Counted from the stretch's first letter, positions 36,754 to 49,900 are shown. The stretch: 64,000 nt of DNA from Doris montereyensis (GCA_037039925.1 JAXRKP010000325.1:38501-102500); one strand, 5' to 3'. A program made the numbers and translations. Notes: generated by a model from the letters alone, not told the origin.

Positions 36754-37200
36754 CGACGACTTTGGAAGAGAGCATCAAAAAAACTCAAAAGGAAGAAGAA
36801 AGATTTGCACAATCGAATGGGGAGGCTGCTGACTTACGCCGGCCGCAACCTCTGTCACAACTCCCATCAAATGCTGTGTCCCCCGCTGTGGAAAGAATTT
36901 CAAATCCCCAAAACATTCATGAACTGAAAAGGTCATTTCAATAGTGTGCCTAAAGTCACAGTAACGTCACTTAGAGAAAAGTGCCAAAAAACATGGACTT
37001 TGGCACGGTTGGCTTTTGGAATTCCAAGTTTCAAACGGCTGTAAACTTGATGTATCTTGATCATATAATTTTAACACTTTCAAGGAAGTATTACTTCCTT
37101 TTTTTCCCTAGGATTATCTCTCCGTCTTGTTTTTCACGAAAGAAGACATAGGTACACTATTGAAATGACCCCTTCAATTATGAATCAGAGAATATTTTTC
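36370..37200 (+). repeat. Duplicated segment around the BRCA2 3' end
   Basis: TTTTTCACGAAAGAAGACAT, AGG, and TGAAATGACCCCTTCAATTA occur at 36378-36432 and again at 37132-37185, bracketing the last BRCA2 exon. Each is followed by TAGCTGTGAT within 60 bp. Confidence 0.75.
36554..36753 (+). CDS. BRCA2: BRCA2 last coding exon
   Basis: Acceptor TTAACACTCAG, phase 0. Reads TYQLQEDFPPEIMEKYFV, then a one-base frame change near 36605, then SSQEVDGGSSLGKSGRQS, KRNSVQTPPDQLDSSTLKR and KSTSLL with TGA at 36751-36753. LKRKSTSLL resembles vertebrate LKRRCTTSLI close to the BRCA2 C-terminus (TR2 RAD51-binding region), and TPPDQ could be a phosphorylation site. If the stop were also an error the frame could continue to about 36944. 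Confidence 0.7.
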
Positions 37201-37639
37201 TCACTAGCTGTGATCCAATGGTTTTTTTTATTTTTGTGTCCTTTTACATTTTCTTTTCTTTTAATTATATCACTGATTTGATTGGCACACCATTTTCAGG
37301 AATAAGTAGATAAGAATATTAGGAAGATACGGGTTGTTTTAACCTGTTTCACGTTTATAATTTACTATGTTACTATTTCTGAATTAATTGTGCCATTTTT
37401 AAATAAGCATTGCTCAAAATCTTTCAAATTACTGTTAAACAAATATATATCTCAATCCAAATACAGAAAACTTGATGTATAATATTACAGACTTTCTGTT
37501 TTTTCTTTATCTTGTGTCTTTGTGATCGAAATTGGACAACATAATTTGTGAATTTTATCATGAGCCTTTCTATTTCATGATTTTGTACGTATTATGTTTC
37601 ATGAGATATGAGCCATAATGTCCTTGAAGACTTGGTAGT

Positions 37640-38000
37640 AGTTAGTACAGTAGAGAGGCACGGTGTCGGCCTCTTAACCAAAAGGTTGTGTGTTCAAGCC
37701 CAGACAATGGCAACATTTTTTTTTTATTTTTTATTTTCGAGTTAAAGCTTTCCTTCTCCTGGTCCAGGTAAGTAGGTGGATGGATCGACACCTAGTCTCG
37801 TTGGAGACGGACGATAAAAAAAAATGAGGTCCTGTGAGCAAATCACAACACTATATGCACTAAAAGATCCCTTGGCTGTTTACAATTTACACGCACTCAG
37901 GGCAGTCTTGACAAAACTAAAAATCCTACCAAAACACCCGAGATCACCTTAGTTGTGGATGTGGGTAAATAAATAAATCAAATCAAATCAAATCAAATGA
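37640..38000 (+). mobile_element. SINE family A, full length
   Basis: Head GTAGAGAGGCACGGTGTCGG, B-box-like GTGTTCAAGCCC, body TGGTCCAGGTAAGTAGGTGG, tail of AAATCAAATC repeats. The preceding 37200-37640 shows only AT-rich sequence with no gene. Confidence 0.88.
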
Positions 38001-38534
38001 AAATCCTGAAAAAAGTTAACTACTAATACTAAGTCCATGAAGCGTTATATTAACACATATGCCAAAGATTACTTGTGTGTGAACATAGAAATTATATTAA
38101 CAGTTATTGTTGTCGCTACATTTAAATAGAATTCGACTAATATACTATTGTAAATTAATTAAAGTAAAGAAGCAACTGTGGCAATATAACAAGTTTGACT
38201 GACATACAAACAAAGTAAAAGATTCAGAGTCGTCCTTATTGTGAGAACGAAAAACAAAACAAAAACAAAACTTGTTACAATTTACCCTCTAACCTCGTTA
38301 TTGAAAACAAGCATTTTTAACCCCCCCCCTCTCCCCTATACTGCGGCCACCATACACCCGCTGCCACTATGTATATCTTTTCATTGATTAAGTTATATCC
38401 AATAACTACAATAAAAGGTTACGGAATTCATTTATGAGTGACTTCCTTTTGTTTCACTGTCCTTTTCCTGCTCGCTTGCAGGTAATCAACATTCAAATGT
38501 CACACAGTTCAGATAAATTTTTTTCCATAGAATT

Positions 38535-38652
38535 AGGTGGGTGTGGCTGTTTACAGGGAAGCCCAGGCACCAAATGTTTTTAAATCCTGCCAAAACCCCT
38601 GAGATCACCATAGTTGTGGAAGTGGATAAAATCAAATCAAATCAAATCAAAA
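38535..38652 (+). mobile_element. SINE family A 3' fragment
   Basis: Only the tail half: GTGGCTGTTTACAGGGAAGC, CTGAGATCACCATAGTTGTG and five ATCAA units. 38000-38535 shows no gene. Confidence 0.85.
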
Positions 38653-38727
38653 TTCTTTTGGCATTCAGAAACATTTTTCTTTAATTTAACTTCCTAGCAA
38701 ACAATTGATATTTTTGTTTTCCTTCTT

Positions 38728-38930
38728 GAAATTTACCCCATCCACCATTGCGGTGATCTCAGAGTGAATTCAGAGAAAACAGCAAGATAAAACGTAATAA
38801 AAGATAAATGAAAAAAGAAGGAAAGGAAAAAGTAGGCCCGCCAACCGCCCGAACAATTGATACAAAACAACTAAATAACCGACAAATGAGATATTTCAAA
38901 GGACAAATGGCCATGCCTGCAAACACAGAC
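38728..38930 (+). mobile_element. SINE-like family C copy
   Basis: Sense copy: CCACCATTGCGGTGATCTCA, AACAGCAAGATAAAACG, AAAGTAGGCCCGCCAACCGC. 38930-41130 beyond it is intergenic AT-rich DNA without a recognisable gene; a dispersed repeat lies at 40500-40630. Confidence 0.75.
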
Positions 38931-40499
38931 GGCTGCGGTCAGAAAAAAAGAGGTTGTGGGGGGGCATGCATTCAGTAGCCGAGGTCAGAAGCTGTGGCTG
39001 CGCCGATCTGCAATGCTGTAAAGTGTTGTCGGCTTCTTTGTGATTATGACACGGCAATGTGCTGTGGTGGCATTGATTTCTACATGCTTAGACAAAATGG
39101 GTATCGCCTTGGCCAATCCGTAAAGTTGTAGCATGGATACCGTTAATTCTATGGGGTATTTTATGGTAAGTGGCCACGCCTAGTGTACATACTCTACGAT
39201 TATTAGGTCGAGTCAGAATTCGATACTGAAGTTACACAATTCGGCATGAACAGTACTAGTACTATTCAAACTTTTTAATTTTACAGCCTGTTCAAAATGG
39301 CGGCTTAGGTGAATGAAAATTCTACTCGCTCAAGAACAGGGAAATAATGAAATCTTTCATGATTAAACGTCACGTCTGGTAGAAAACTTTCTTAAATGGA
39401 AACGATCTTGGAATCATTTAGTACCTACATGCAAAACATGGTTACCCTCAGTGGCCTGGCAGCAGAGCCTTTGGTGAATAAAGAAAGACCAACTCAGAAT
39501 TATAAATTGACGGTGAAAGGAATAACTTTAATTTATCTGTTATGACGGTTGTGTTGTAGTGAAGTGAATTTTTCTCCCCCGTTCCTCTAGTGTATACATG
39601 TATAGCCCTCATAACTAGGTAGAGAGAAGACAATCCAAAATTTTAGCCATACGGTAAGCCAAGTCCAGAGGTGTCACTACACACAATTACATTACTACAT
39701 ACGTGATGTGGTCAAGAGAGCAGACCAAGACTGCTAGCTACTAATAGTGCTAGACTAAGATTTACTCTCACTCTCAACCACATCATGTACGTAAGTGTAG
39801 CATCAGTGGTCAAGCGGTTAGGGCTGTAAGAAAAAAAAAAGCTCAGTATCGATTTTTTCATTTTATACAATCTTTTTAAAGAAATGATCCCGACCACATT
39901 GGTTGTAAAATAAAAATGAAAGTTATGTCTAAACTACTTATTTTAATCATCACAACGTACTCTATCCGAAAATGTACATTTGAGGAATTATTTTCAATAT
40001 TACTAATATTAGCTAAGATTAAGATTGGCAAAAAATCACAGGAGACATTCCGCGCACCTGTTACTGTTATAAGAAAAATGCCATCCGACATGAGTATGAG
40101 GAACCCATAGCAGTTGAAATAGGGTCGACAAGACGAAGTATTTGAGAGCCTCTCAAGGTGGTATGACGTTTCAAAGTATTGTACTATTCCTTTCTAGATT
40201 TCTATACGAACAAACATTCAAATAACGGAAAAAATGGTTTTAAATGCAATTTTCAAAATGTTACTTTTTCAAAAATTTTGACAATGAATGGCGATCTACT
40301 TTTTTATTTATTACCTGAATGCCCCCAATTTTGGTACATTGCATCTATGATGCAATACAAATTTTCAACCTGTAGTGTTTTTATATATCTCTTCAAACTT
40401 TTGCAAAAATAATTTCTTTGTGATTTTATTTGCCAAAAATTGGAAATGTTGCTATATCATATATAGATCTATATACATTTTCAAAAAATTCATAAAATC

Positions 40500-40630
40500 G
40501 AAACTGTTTATTTTATCGAAAATCGCTACTGAATGCAGCTAAATATTGAACCGAATAACCTGTGTGCAAAGTTACAGCCAAGTTTGTTCAAAACTGAAAA
40601 TGCCTATTTAAAATGAAGTTGTAGGTATTT
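40500..40630 (+). repeat. Unclassified dispersed repeat
   Basis: Contains ATTGAACCGAATAACCTGTG and TGCAAAGTTACAGCCAAGTT; the reverse of this block recurs at about 53270-53370 with similar flanks. Family unknown. Confidence 0.6.
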
Positions 40631-41135
40631 TTGCAATGATAAAAAAATTGTTATGTTTTTCTTTCAGCTACTTTAGACTACAATGGTGGTAGTGGTTAAC
40701 ATTGTCCATATCAAATAATAAAAAAAACATGTTCAGGACACTCCTTAAGAGATGATTTCCCAAACCGCAATCTTATTTTCTTAAATTTAGTAAGACCAAA
40801 GATACGAGAACAACAATAAGATCAGTCAAACTAGTCAAAGAGTTGTGGGATTTTTTTACTACATAATGGCTATAGAAACCATTTGAGCTATGTCCCTTTG
40901 ATCCGTGTTGAATAAATGCTAATTCTTGATACTGACAGCTAGTAAGTGGCTAGTGGAGCTAGCTAACTATACAGCCCTGACTCAGAGTGAGCAGTGAAAT
41001 CATGTGGAGCAAAATTGTTCAGGGTTTTGTTGTTCTAGTTAGTGAAGGAAATGACAGTGAATTATATTAAAAACCCATAGGAACAAAGACGAGACAAATA
41101 CAAGCAATAGACAGAAAACAATCCTTGTCACCTGT

Positions 41136-43860
41136 CTTTCTTTCTTTATCAGTTGCTATCCTATCTTCCGGTGTATGGGTTAAGATGCCAGAAATCATCT
41201 TTCTTCAGTCTACCCTGCCCTGACATTTTGTTTCCTTCCGGAAAGTTTAATTTCTTTGCTTTAACTTTAATGCCTCCTCTATATCTTCTTCCCACTTTCT
41301 CCGAGGTCTGTCTTTTGGTCTTTTACCTTCAATTTAAACACTGTATATTGATTTAGCTATTCTATTGTCATTCATTCTGTTTACATGACCAAACCATCTG
41401 AGTCTGAGTTGATTTATTTCTATCTTAGTTTTTATGCCATCTGCTTTGGTTTGATCTCTTATTGTTGTGTTTCTGATTTTGTCTCTTTTAGTTTTCCATA
41501 CTACTCTTCTTAGATATTTCATTTCAGTACTCTACTGTATTCTCTGCTGTTTACTAAGGCCCAGGTTTCACTGCCATCATAGAGGAAAGTAGGACATTAA
41601 ACTGTGTTGTATACTGCCATTTTGGTTTTTGTTGACAAGTCTTGTTTAACTACAAATACCTTTCCTAGATGGTTATATATTGCACTTGCCTTTTGGATTC
41701 TCTGGCTGATTTCTTTCTCTTAGTTTTCCCTCTGAGTTAATCATTACTCCTAGGTAATTGTAGCTGTGAACTTGTTCTAAATTCTCCCTGGCCAATTTAA
41801 GATTTTGTGTGTTACTGTTAGCTTCCCTAGTTACTAGCATTGTTTTGGCTTTCTTTTCATTTACTCTCATTCCTTTTTTTATTTAGTTCATTATTCATTA
41901 TGTTGATATTCGGCTAAAGGTCACTTTCTGATTTTCCAAACAGAACTAAATCATCGGCAAATGAAAGCATTAATGCTACATTCACTGGTTTGAGCTTCCA
42001 CATACCTACATTCACTTTCTTCATTTTTTGAGGATGCCTTTGTGACTGAATCCATAAATGTGATAAACAAAAGAGGACTTAGGATACAACCCTGTCTTGC
42101 TCCTATATCTACATCAAATTCTTTAGATACATTTCCAGCTACTCTCACTGCACATGTTGGTTTATTGAAAATTATTGTAAAACTTTTAATGGCTTCTATT
42201 AAATTTTGTTCTACATTGTGTTCTTTTCAGGACTGACATAGTTTGTCCCTCCTCACGGTCACAGTGTCAAATGGTCCAGGTAGGTGAATCAACACCTAGT
42301 CCCATCGGAGACGGACGATAAAAAAGAGGTCCTGTGTGCAGATCACAACACTCTGTGCTTGTTAAAGATCCCTTGGCTGTTTACAGGGCAATTAAAATTC
42401 CTACCAAAAACCCCGAGATCACCTTAGTTGTGGATGTGGGTAAATCACATCAAATCAAAATCTGGATTGCTTGTTGCTCTTACTAATTGATCTGTACTCC
42501 TTGTTTCATATGTTCTGAGAGATAATGTAATTGTTGAAAATACTTTCTCCACGTTTCCATGATTTCGCCATCTTCTTTCATTATTTCTCCTACAGCGTTC
42601 TTAATTTGTCGTATTGGGCATGCTTAAAATTATTGCTTTGGTCTTTCTCATGTTCTTCATTGCTCCACAGAACAGTTTTTGATTTCCTTGATAGCTTTCT
42701 TGAAGTCTTTGTCCACACTCTTCCCATTGTTCCTGTTTTGCTTTCCTAACTTTCTCTTTGGCTTTGGTGATAGTAGTTTTACTCACGTAATCTATCCTAT
42801 CCTCTGGCCTCTTTGTTTGCAAGTATTTCTTCCAGACATCCTTCTTTTCTTTGATCTTAGTCTTGACATCATCATTCCACCATGCTGTTCTTTTCCTATC
42901 TCCTTTAATTTGTTTCCTACCAGTACCACAGACCTTTTCAGTACAACTGAGGAGTGTTTCTTTATACATTTGCCACTTTTCTCCTATTGTGCTATCATTC
43001 AGATCCATCTGCCTTTCACTGATATATTTTTTTATCCTGGATTGGTATATCTGTTTTACTATTGGTTTATTTAGTTCTATTTAGTAGTTTTCTTTTCTTT
43101 CCTTCTCTGTTTCAGTGTTTGTTTTCTTCAGTCAGTAATCTCAATTTGGCAATCACTAGGTGATGATCACTAAATATTTCAGCTCCTCTGTTTACTCTTG
43201 CATCCATTGTACTGTAAAAAGGAGCTGCTAACTATTATGTAGTCTATCATTGACTTTTCACATCGGTCTTCATTTACTCTTGTATATTTGTGGATATCTT
43301 TATGAGAAAAAAAGGTGTTTGCTATTTTCATATTATTCTTTAGGCAAAAATCTATTAGTCTCTCTCCATTTGGAGAAGTTGTTGTCCTCCTTTTTTTACC
43401 TATTAGCTCTCCTGATGTTTCTAAATTGTTGCCTACTCTAGCATTTAAATCTCCTAAAACCATTATTTTTTTTAGTTCCTGTTTGAGTTTGAGATTCTCT
43501 GCAGCTATTTGTAAATCATTTTCGAAGATATCTTTTTCTTCTTTGGTAAAATCTTTGTTTGGTCCATAAGCTATTAATAATTTAATATATCTTTCTTTTG
43601 GTGTAATATTCACTTCTAACGGCCGTGAGCTTATAAATTTCCAACTTTCTAGTGGCTTTCCATGCCCTTTATGCATTAGGAGGCCTACTCCTGCTATAGC
43701 TCTATCTTTCACATCTACTCCTGAGAAGGTTAAAGTATGATTTGGTACTACATTTTCTATTCTTTGTCCTTTTTTCTTTGTTTCTGTAATGGCCAAAATG
43801 TCTACTTTGAATTTCTTGTCTGTGTTCTTTTCCAGTCGTCTTCGAAAGTTCAAGCCAGGT
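41136..43860 (-). mobile_element. RTE-like LINE, long dead copy with endonuclease and reverse transcriptase
   Basis: Read right to left. 43853-43179 is an APE-type endonuclease: VDILAITETKKKG, then AIAGVGLLMHKGHGK, then VLGDLNARVGN (the catalytic Asp-x-Asn), then SMIDYIIVS. A linker follows (42990-42600). RT motifs are IGARQGCILSPLLF at about 42095, SFADDLVLFGKS at about 41960-41930 (the Ala-Asp-Asp catalytic pair) and [25 protein letters not shown] at the C-terminus. The 3' end is a CTTT run at 41136. Between 42600 and 42150 the middle RT part is missing and a SINE is inserted. Several stops and frameshifts make it inactive. Clade assignment rests on the C-terminal motif and tail type. Confidence 0.88.
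42270..42465 (+). mobile_element. SINE family A fragment nested in the LINE
   Basis: GGTCCAGGTAGGTGAATCAA through TTGTGGATGTGGGTAAATCA, in the orientation opposite to the LINE. The tRNA head is missing. Confidence 0.88.
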
Positions 43861-43869
43861 ATATCATAT

Positions 43870-44290
43870 TTCTTTCTTTAAATCAGTTTGGTTTTGGATA
43901 AGCAGGGATTAGCCCACTGTACTCTAGGTAGATGATGAGGCTACCACCTTGAGGCCCCTACCAGGCCTTGTTATTTTCAGTCGGGGTTAACTCCCTTAGC
44001 ATTTGGTTGCCCAAAGCCAGCCTGCAAGGCAGCAGGTTGGGGTTTTTTGGTCGGTGTTAACTCCCTTAGCCTTTGATCAACCAAGACCGGCCTGCAAGGC
44101 AACAGGTTGTCTTCTGTCAGTGTTAACTTCCTTAGCCTTTGGTCAGCCAAGACCCTCCTGCAAGGCAGCAGGAGAATCATGGAGGGTGGGATCGCATAAC
44201 CCCCATACAGGTGCTTACCTGTCCACTATGAGGATCAAACCCGCAACCTCTGCGTCGGCACACATCGCCTCGCCATGAAAAAAAAAAAAA
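43870..44290 (-). mobile_element. SINE-like family D with a tRNA head and three internal repeats
   Basis: The right end in reverse reads GGCGAGGCGATGTGTGCCGA, then GAGGTTGCGGGTTTGATCCT, a tRNA-like A and B box. To its left are three copies of a 67 bp unit (GTTAACTCCCTTAGC to CCTGCAAGGCAGCAGG) at about 43985-44172. An A run at 44278-44293 lies on the head side, so orientation of the whole is uncertain. Confidence 0.6.
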
Positions 44291-44394
44291 AAAGTGTGTT
44301 ACGAAACAAGCTAACTACACTTTGACTTGTAATTTTTAACAATATTTTCTCTGTAGTTACCTCTAAAAGCTAAACAGGTGGCTTTTGATTTGAT

Positions 44395-44490
44395 TTTAAC
44401 ACACTACACATCCTGATTTTAACACACTACACATCCTGATTTTAATACACTACACATTCTGATTTTAACACACTACACATCCACTTGATT
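44395..44490 (+). repeat. 24 bp repeat, four units
   Basis: ACACACTACACATCCTGATT plus TTAA four times, with the last unit altered. Confidence 0.9.
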
Positions 44491-44689
44491 GAAACACACA
44501 ATGACACATCCATTGGCTTGAATCTGATGCTTTTGATGTGTGATTGACTTAGAGTTTGAGAGTGAGAGAGGGCAACAAGTTCAATCCAATTTAGGCATGA
44601 GGATGAAACATGACAATGACACTAAGGGGCTCTGAATCTGATGCTTTTGTGTGTGTTTGACTGCATGAACTTTGATCAAGCCAAGGGGA

Positions 44690-44818
44690 CTTGGTAGTCC
44701 AGAGGCAAGGTGTCAGCCTCTCAACCAAAAGGTAGGGGTTGAAACCTTTTTTTTTTACTGGGAAATTTGGGCAAAATCTGCCCCTTAGTTATGGATGTGG
44801 GTAAATCAAATCAAATCG
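44690..44818 (+). mobile_element. SINE family A with internal deletion
   Basis: Head GGGGACTTGGTAGTCCAGAG is joined after GGCAAAATCTGCCCC directly to the tail TTAGTTATGGATGTGGGTAA; the whole middle is absent. Confidence 0.85.
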
Positions 44819-44829
44819 AAAGCCATATA

Positions 44830-44960
44830 TGTAGAAATCTCAAAATGAATTGAGGACAGTAAATAGCAAGATGAGAAACAACGGACGTAAAAAGAATGAG
44901 AGTGAGAGTGAGAGGGAAGAAGTAGACAAGATCTACGACTACTACCAGCTGCATTCGCCA
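44830..44960 (+). mobile_element. SINE-like family C, diverged
   Basis: AATCTCAAAATGAATTGAGG, AATAGCAAGATGAGA and GAAGAAGTAGACAAGATC keep the family order. Similarity is limited. Confidence 0.45.
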
Positions 44961-45085
44961 AAAGCCCAAAGTTGAGAAGAAAAAATTGAAATAAATCACA
45001 CAGACACAGAGTATACAAACTTTAGAATCACTTTTAATATGACAGAGTATGAAGTCCATTGTGAGCTGAAAACAAGTCTTGTAGA

Positions 45086-45155
45086 GTAGTAATAGTAGTA
45101 ACAATAGTAGTAGTAGTAGTAGCGGTAGTAGAAGTAGTAGTGGTAGTATTAGCAT
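45086..45155 (+). repeat. AGT microsatellite
   Basis: Imperfect AGT triplets in intergenic DNA. Confidence 0.85.
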
Positions 45156-45609
45156 AGCTGCCAACCATGTCAAATCGGAAGACGTACTCTTACTGTGCAA
45201 ACATTCTAACTCACAAAAAAAGCCTGGCAATATTCCAGAAAACATTGATCCTTTAACCCCTCTAAGCTAAATAACAAAAAAATCCACCAATCACTGGCCT
45301 TTCTGGTGAAGTGCAACGGTTGTTTTGTGAACTTGGAATGGCGTCTCCGGACTTTCACCCCTCTCTCTCTCTGATCGTCTGTCGTTAAATAAGATTTTTA
45401 AAAAGTACAAAATACGCTTAACCTGCATACATACTTTCAAGGTAAATTAAAATACAGACTTATTCAAAAGTCAAAGAAACGTACTAAACACATTTTTTTA
45501 CATACTGGTTGGCAACTGTGTAGCATTAGTAGCAGTGAAGCTTATGGGCAAATCATTTAATTCTTCAACAACTCATTGACCACAGTAGAGTAGCTCTTCA
45601 TTGACATTT

Positions 45610-45790
45610 GCTCCGTCCACTATAGGTGGTGATCTCATCGTGAATTACGGTAAGAAGAGGAAACAGCAAGATGTTTTTGTTTCAATGAAATTTACACCTG
45701 TCCACTAGTTTGGCGATCTCAGGGTGAATTACGGTAAGAGGAAACATTTTGTTTCAATGAAATTTATACCCGTCCAGGCGCATGCAAGGC
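45610..45790 (+). mobile_element. SINE-like family C, tandem partial copies
   Basis: Two starts of the family lie head to tail: GTCCACTATAGGTGGTGATC at 45614 and GTCCACTAGTTTGGCGATCT at 45700, each followed by GTGAATTACGGTAAGA. 45790-46570 shows AT-rich sequence with a 55 bp direct duplication (AAAAATCTACATAAAAATTA) at 46395-46505 and no gene. Confidence 0.6.
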
Positions 45791-46857
45791 CTTGGGTTGT
45801 TAGTCCTACTACTACAAAGTACTAGTGCAGTGGGACCTCTCTAATCGGGGACCCGTGGAATCGAGAAAACTTGGCTAATCGTAATAATTTTACCATCCAC
45901 CAAGATTTTCCGGTGTAGAGATTCCACTGTGCGTTGTTGGGCGTTAACAAAATCCATCAACCAGTCAACAGATTGTAAAGATACAAAAACAAGGCATCTC
46001 AACAGCACAGCACAACGCCACGTACTACTCCTAGTAAACGGATGCTATCGCCAGACATTAAAGAGTCATCTATGACAAGTAATGGTGTAAAATTAAACCA
46101 AGCAGTATACTTACGTATACGTAAGTAGTGCATAGCACACGTATAATAAATAATATAATTTTTACAAGGGATCTATTCGACACATATTATTATTATAATA
46201 ATAATAATAGTTTATAAAAATAATAATGATAAGCAATTTTAATACATAAAATGATTGAACATAAATGAATAGAATTCAGTTATGACTCAACAGTATCTGT
46301 ACTAAAAGTACAAAGGAAATAAAATCATCAAAAAGAAGGCTTAAACAATTCTTGACTTGAATTTTGAATAACAACCTAAAAGTAGTGTGTACACAAATAA
46401 AAATAAAAATCTACATAAAAATTAAAGAAAGAAGGAAAAGATGTATTAAAAATAAAAATCTACATAAAAATTAAAGAAAGAAGAGAAAGATGTATTAAAA
46501 ATAAAATGAGAAAACTAAAGAATGGCAATCCAAACAAAAAAGGAAAGCAATGTCCTAAAGATATTGTTTCATTGAAAATTACTCCAGCCACCCTATGGGT
46601 GAATCTCAGGGTGAAGTCATTGATCGGTTTCACTGAAATTCACTGTCTGAAAACTGAAAAAGAAAGTCCTGAATATAGAAGGCAAAAAGAACCCCATCGA
46701 CACCCAATATTCCCTTTCATTTTTGGTTTCATATACAAGTTAATTCATTCAGGTTCACGTTTTTGCATTCTTTTCTGTTCTTTACACATCCATTTGTTTA
46801 GGGGTTTTTTCTGGGTTTTTTTTCTCTTTTATTATTCATTCTGACTCTGACGACTCT

Positions 46858-46935
46858 CTACCACTTGCTTTTGGCATTTGTGAGCAACTCTCGTGAAATA
46901 ATAAGTCTTTGAATTTGAGCAGTTCCCTCGTAAAT
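46858..46935 (-). CDS. ACADM: ACADM last exon with catalytic Glu
   Basis: 78 bp from acceptor TTTTCAG to a TAG stop at 46860-46858. Reads [20 protein letters not shown], then AKSKW. Family knowledge places the catalytic base at the Glu of IYEGT. Phase 0. Confidence 0.96.
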   Translation of the reverse strand: MYEGTAQIQRLIISRELLTNAKSKW

Positions 46936-49900
46936 CTGAAAAGAGAGGCAGAAAGACAAAAAATAAGAAAGAAAAAGTTGCCATTTAATATACTTAGATC
47001 TGTATCTACGTATATAGAGTTTATTTGGAAAGTGAGACATATGCCAATTTTGTTTCTATTTTCTCGGTTTCTCCATCTCCAAACCAGCGGTTCTTAACTC
47101 AACCTGGGTTTGATTGAACCCCAGGGCTTTGGTGAGTCCGTCTTTCTTGGGGGTTTCACGGTAGTCAACAATCTTGTTGGAGGTACTGAACCCAAGTGTG
47201 TATGGTGTTTTATTTAATTTGTTTTTCAATTACAAAGGGTTCAGTGAATGCATGAATGAAACTTGGGGGGGGGGGGGTTCCAGTAGCTGCAATATGGTCA
47301 AGACCTGCAATAAGGTCAAGACCTGCAGTAAGGTCAAGACCTACAATAAGGTTTAGGAACCACTGCTCTAAACCTTGAAGCTCAATCCATATGTTGTAAA
47401 ATGAAACATTATTTTCAGCCAATGTACTTTGAGACGAGGGTGGCCGATGGTTTGGCTATCGGACTTGGGGTCATGAGGTCCCGGTTCGAATCTTAGCAAA
47501 ACTAGGTCTGACATTGTGTTCCTTGGGAAAGGCACTTAACTCACATTTTTCCTACTCCCCACCAGGTGCAAATCGTCAGTGCTAACATATTGGCCTACGT
47601 CAGACTTGGGCCAAAGTGAAACTGATTCATTTTAACCCTCTTCACCCTGTCATCTATCCCCATAGTCAATAAGGAATTAATGCGCCGATGCATTCCCTGA
47701 GTTATAACGGACGTTTCATTTTTGCCAAGTCATTGGCTTAATTAGGCCAGAAGAGTTTTTCTCATTTTTCTCATGGTTTCGTAGTCCAACAATCAGCATA
47801 ACCAGTAACAGCAAATTCATAAAACTAGGTAGGAGGTCTAGTACAAATGCTAGCTTTGGAGTAAAAAATCTGCGTCAGACCAGCATCCTATCCAGGAGGT
47901 CATTTTATTGTCATTTTTTCCACTTCGCGCTATAGAAACCGGGCATGCTCCCGCTCCATGAGCCGTAATGGCCTTGACGGAAACTTTACTATGCGACGTA
48001 TTTTATCAGGCAGGGCAGCCGTAGGTGTGACTTTGTGGACTACTGTAAAACCATTTATAATTGTCTGTCCAAAATATGACAAAAAACCAGATGTTGATTA
48101 TCTAATTTAGATGAATTTCCTATGCTCATTTGGCGTGGAACTAAGTAGTAGTCTTAGGTATCAAAACTGATTTTCGGACAGACACTTACTTGATAAATCT
48201 TGGCATCTCTCATCAGTTTCTCCACCGGATACTCTGTGTTGAAACCGTTACCACCGAAAATCTGGAGAAATTACGAACAAAATTAACTTAAAAGGAAAAC
48301 AAAGACACTTTGATTTATTGGATTTGACTTTGCCCGCATCCACAACTAAGGTGATCTCGTTTTTCTCTTTAGTAATTTTGTCTGGACTGCTTTGTAAATA
48401 GCAAACGGATCTTGAACGTGCACAAAGCATTCTAATCTGCACGCTGGATCTTCTTTTATCCTCCATCCTATCTGTTGTAATATCATGTTGTTATTATGAC
48501 ACTTTGTTGTGGCTATTGTGAGTAGTCACGTAACATGTGCTCATGTGTACTGAACTGTATTTATTGAACTACTATAAAAGTGACTACTCATTTTTTACTC
48601 CGTCTTCTTCTTCTTCATACCTTAGATCATTGCTTAGATTATAATAACTGTTCAATCCAATCGCATCCCTGCGTTACAACCAATCGCTTCAAGCCGGCAG
48701 CGGTGTCTTAGATACTTAAATATGTCTGGATTATGAATATTCCAATTCCAGTATTACAATAAGTTTCAATGTCCTTTACCCTTGGATTACATTTTTACCT
48801 CTAGCTGTGTTTCGTGGATTTGCATGGCCCGGTGAGACAATAAGTCACAAGGTACGTTGAAATATATTAAATAATTACCAATTGCTTCAAAAGTCATTTT
48901 ATCAAGTTGACTGAACTAGTCCTGCTCTGCAGACTGCATAATCTATTCTATTTCTACTCATACATAGACCTGATTCAGCATTACACCTATCATTGTACTC
49001 ATTATACCTCGATAAACAAGAGTACATTGAGCAGACATCATGGCTACTTCAAAATATCCGTCGATGAATTGGGCTGCTCATGACATAGCCAATACCCTTT
49101 AAACTATTCCGACAGAGAATAGAATTAGTATGCAAGCATAATGAAGTAACAGCAGATGAGAAAATTGCACGTAAGATCAAGATCAGAATTGGGAGTCGAA
49201 GGCTTACGATGACTAAATGCCTGCCAATCAAATGAGGATCCAATCAAATGAGGATCTTAACACGTCAACAAATAAGGAGACCTTGGGGTTTGGGTAGGAT
49301 TTTTATATTTTTACCTACGTCAACAAATAAGGAGACCTTGGGGGTTTGGGTGGGATTTTAATTTTGCCCGGACTGCCAAGGGAATCTTTAACACTTATGA
49401 GATAGTTGTGATCTGCACACGGAACTTCCTTTTTATCGTCCGTCTCTGATGGGACTAGGTGTTGATCCACTTATCTGGGCCAGCAGGTTACTCCCAAAAA
49501 ATCAAGAAAATCTGTCAATCGTCGACGGGGTTTGAACCCATGACCCTAAGGTTAAGGTCGAAACCTTGTCTTTGGACTACATAACCGATAGGGTTAATAT
49601 GGCACACGAGGCAAATCATTGGGGCATAGCCTACCTGGACAGCGTCCGTGGCACACTTGTTGGCAACATCTCCCGCTAGGCACTTGGCAATAGAGGCGTA
49701 GTAGGTGTTCCTTCTGCCTTGGTCGATCTCCCAGGCTGCCCTCATGGTTGCCAGACGGGCCGTCTCCACACCGATGGCCATGTCCGCCAAAAGAAAGGAG
49801 ACTGCCTGGTGCTATGAGGTCAAAATCAACAAAAACTTGTTTGTTTCTTTCTTTCTCTGATTGGAATTTACCCTCCCCATCCACCATTTGCAGTGATCTC

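Noticed and set aside
36750..36944. Extension of BRCA2 beyond the TGA at 36751
   Set aside because: Another frame is open to 36944, but LKRKSTSLL just before the TGA resembles the conserved BRCA2 end, so the stop is taken as genuine; the alternative remains possible if a base is missing.
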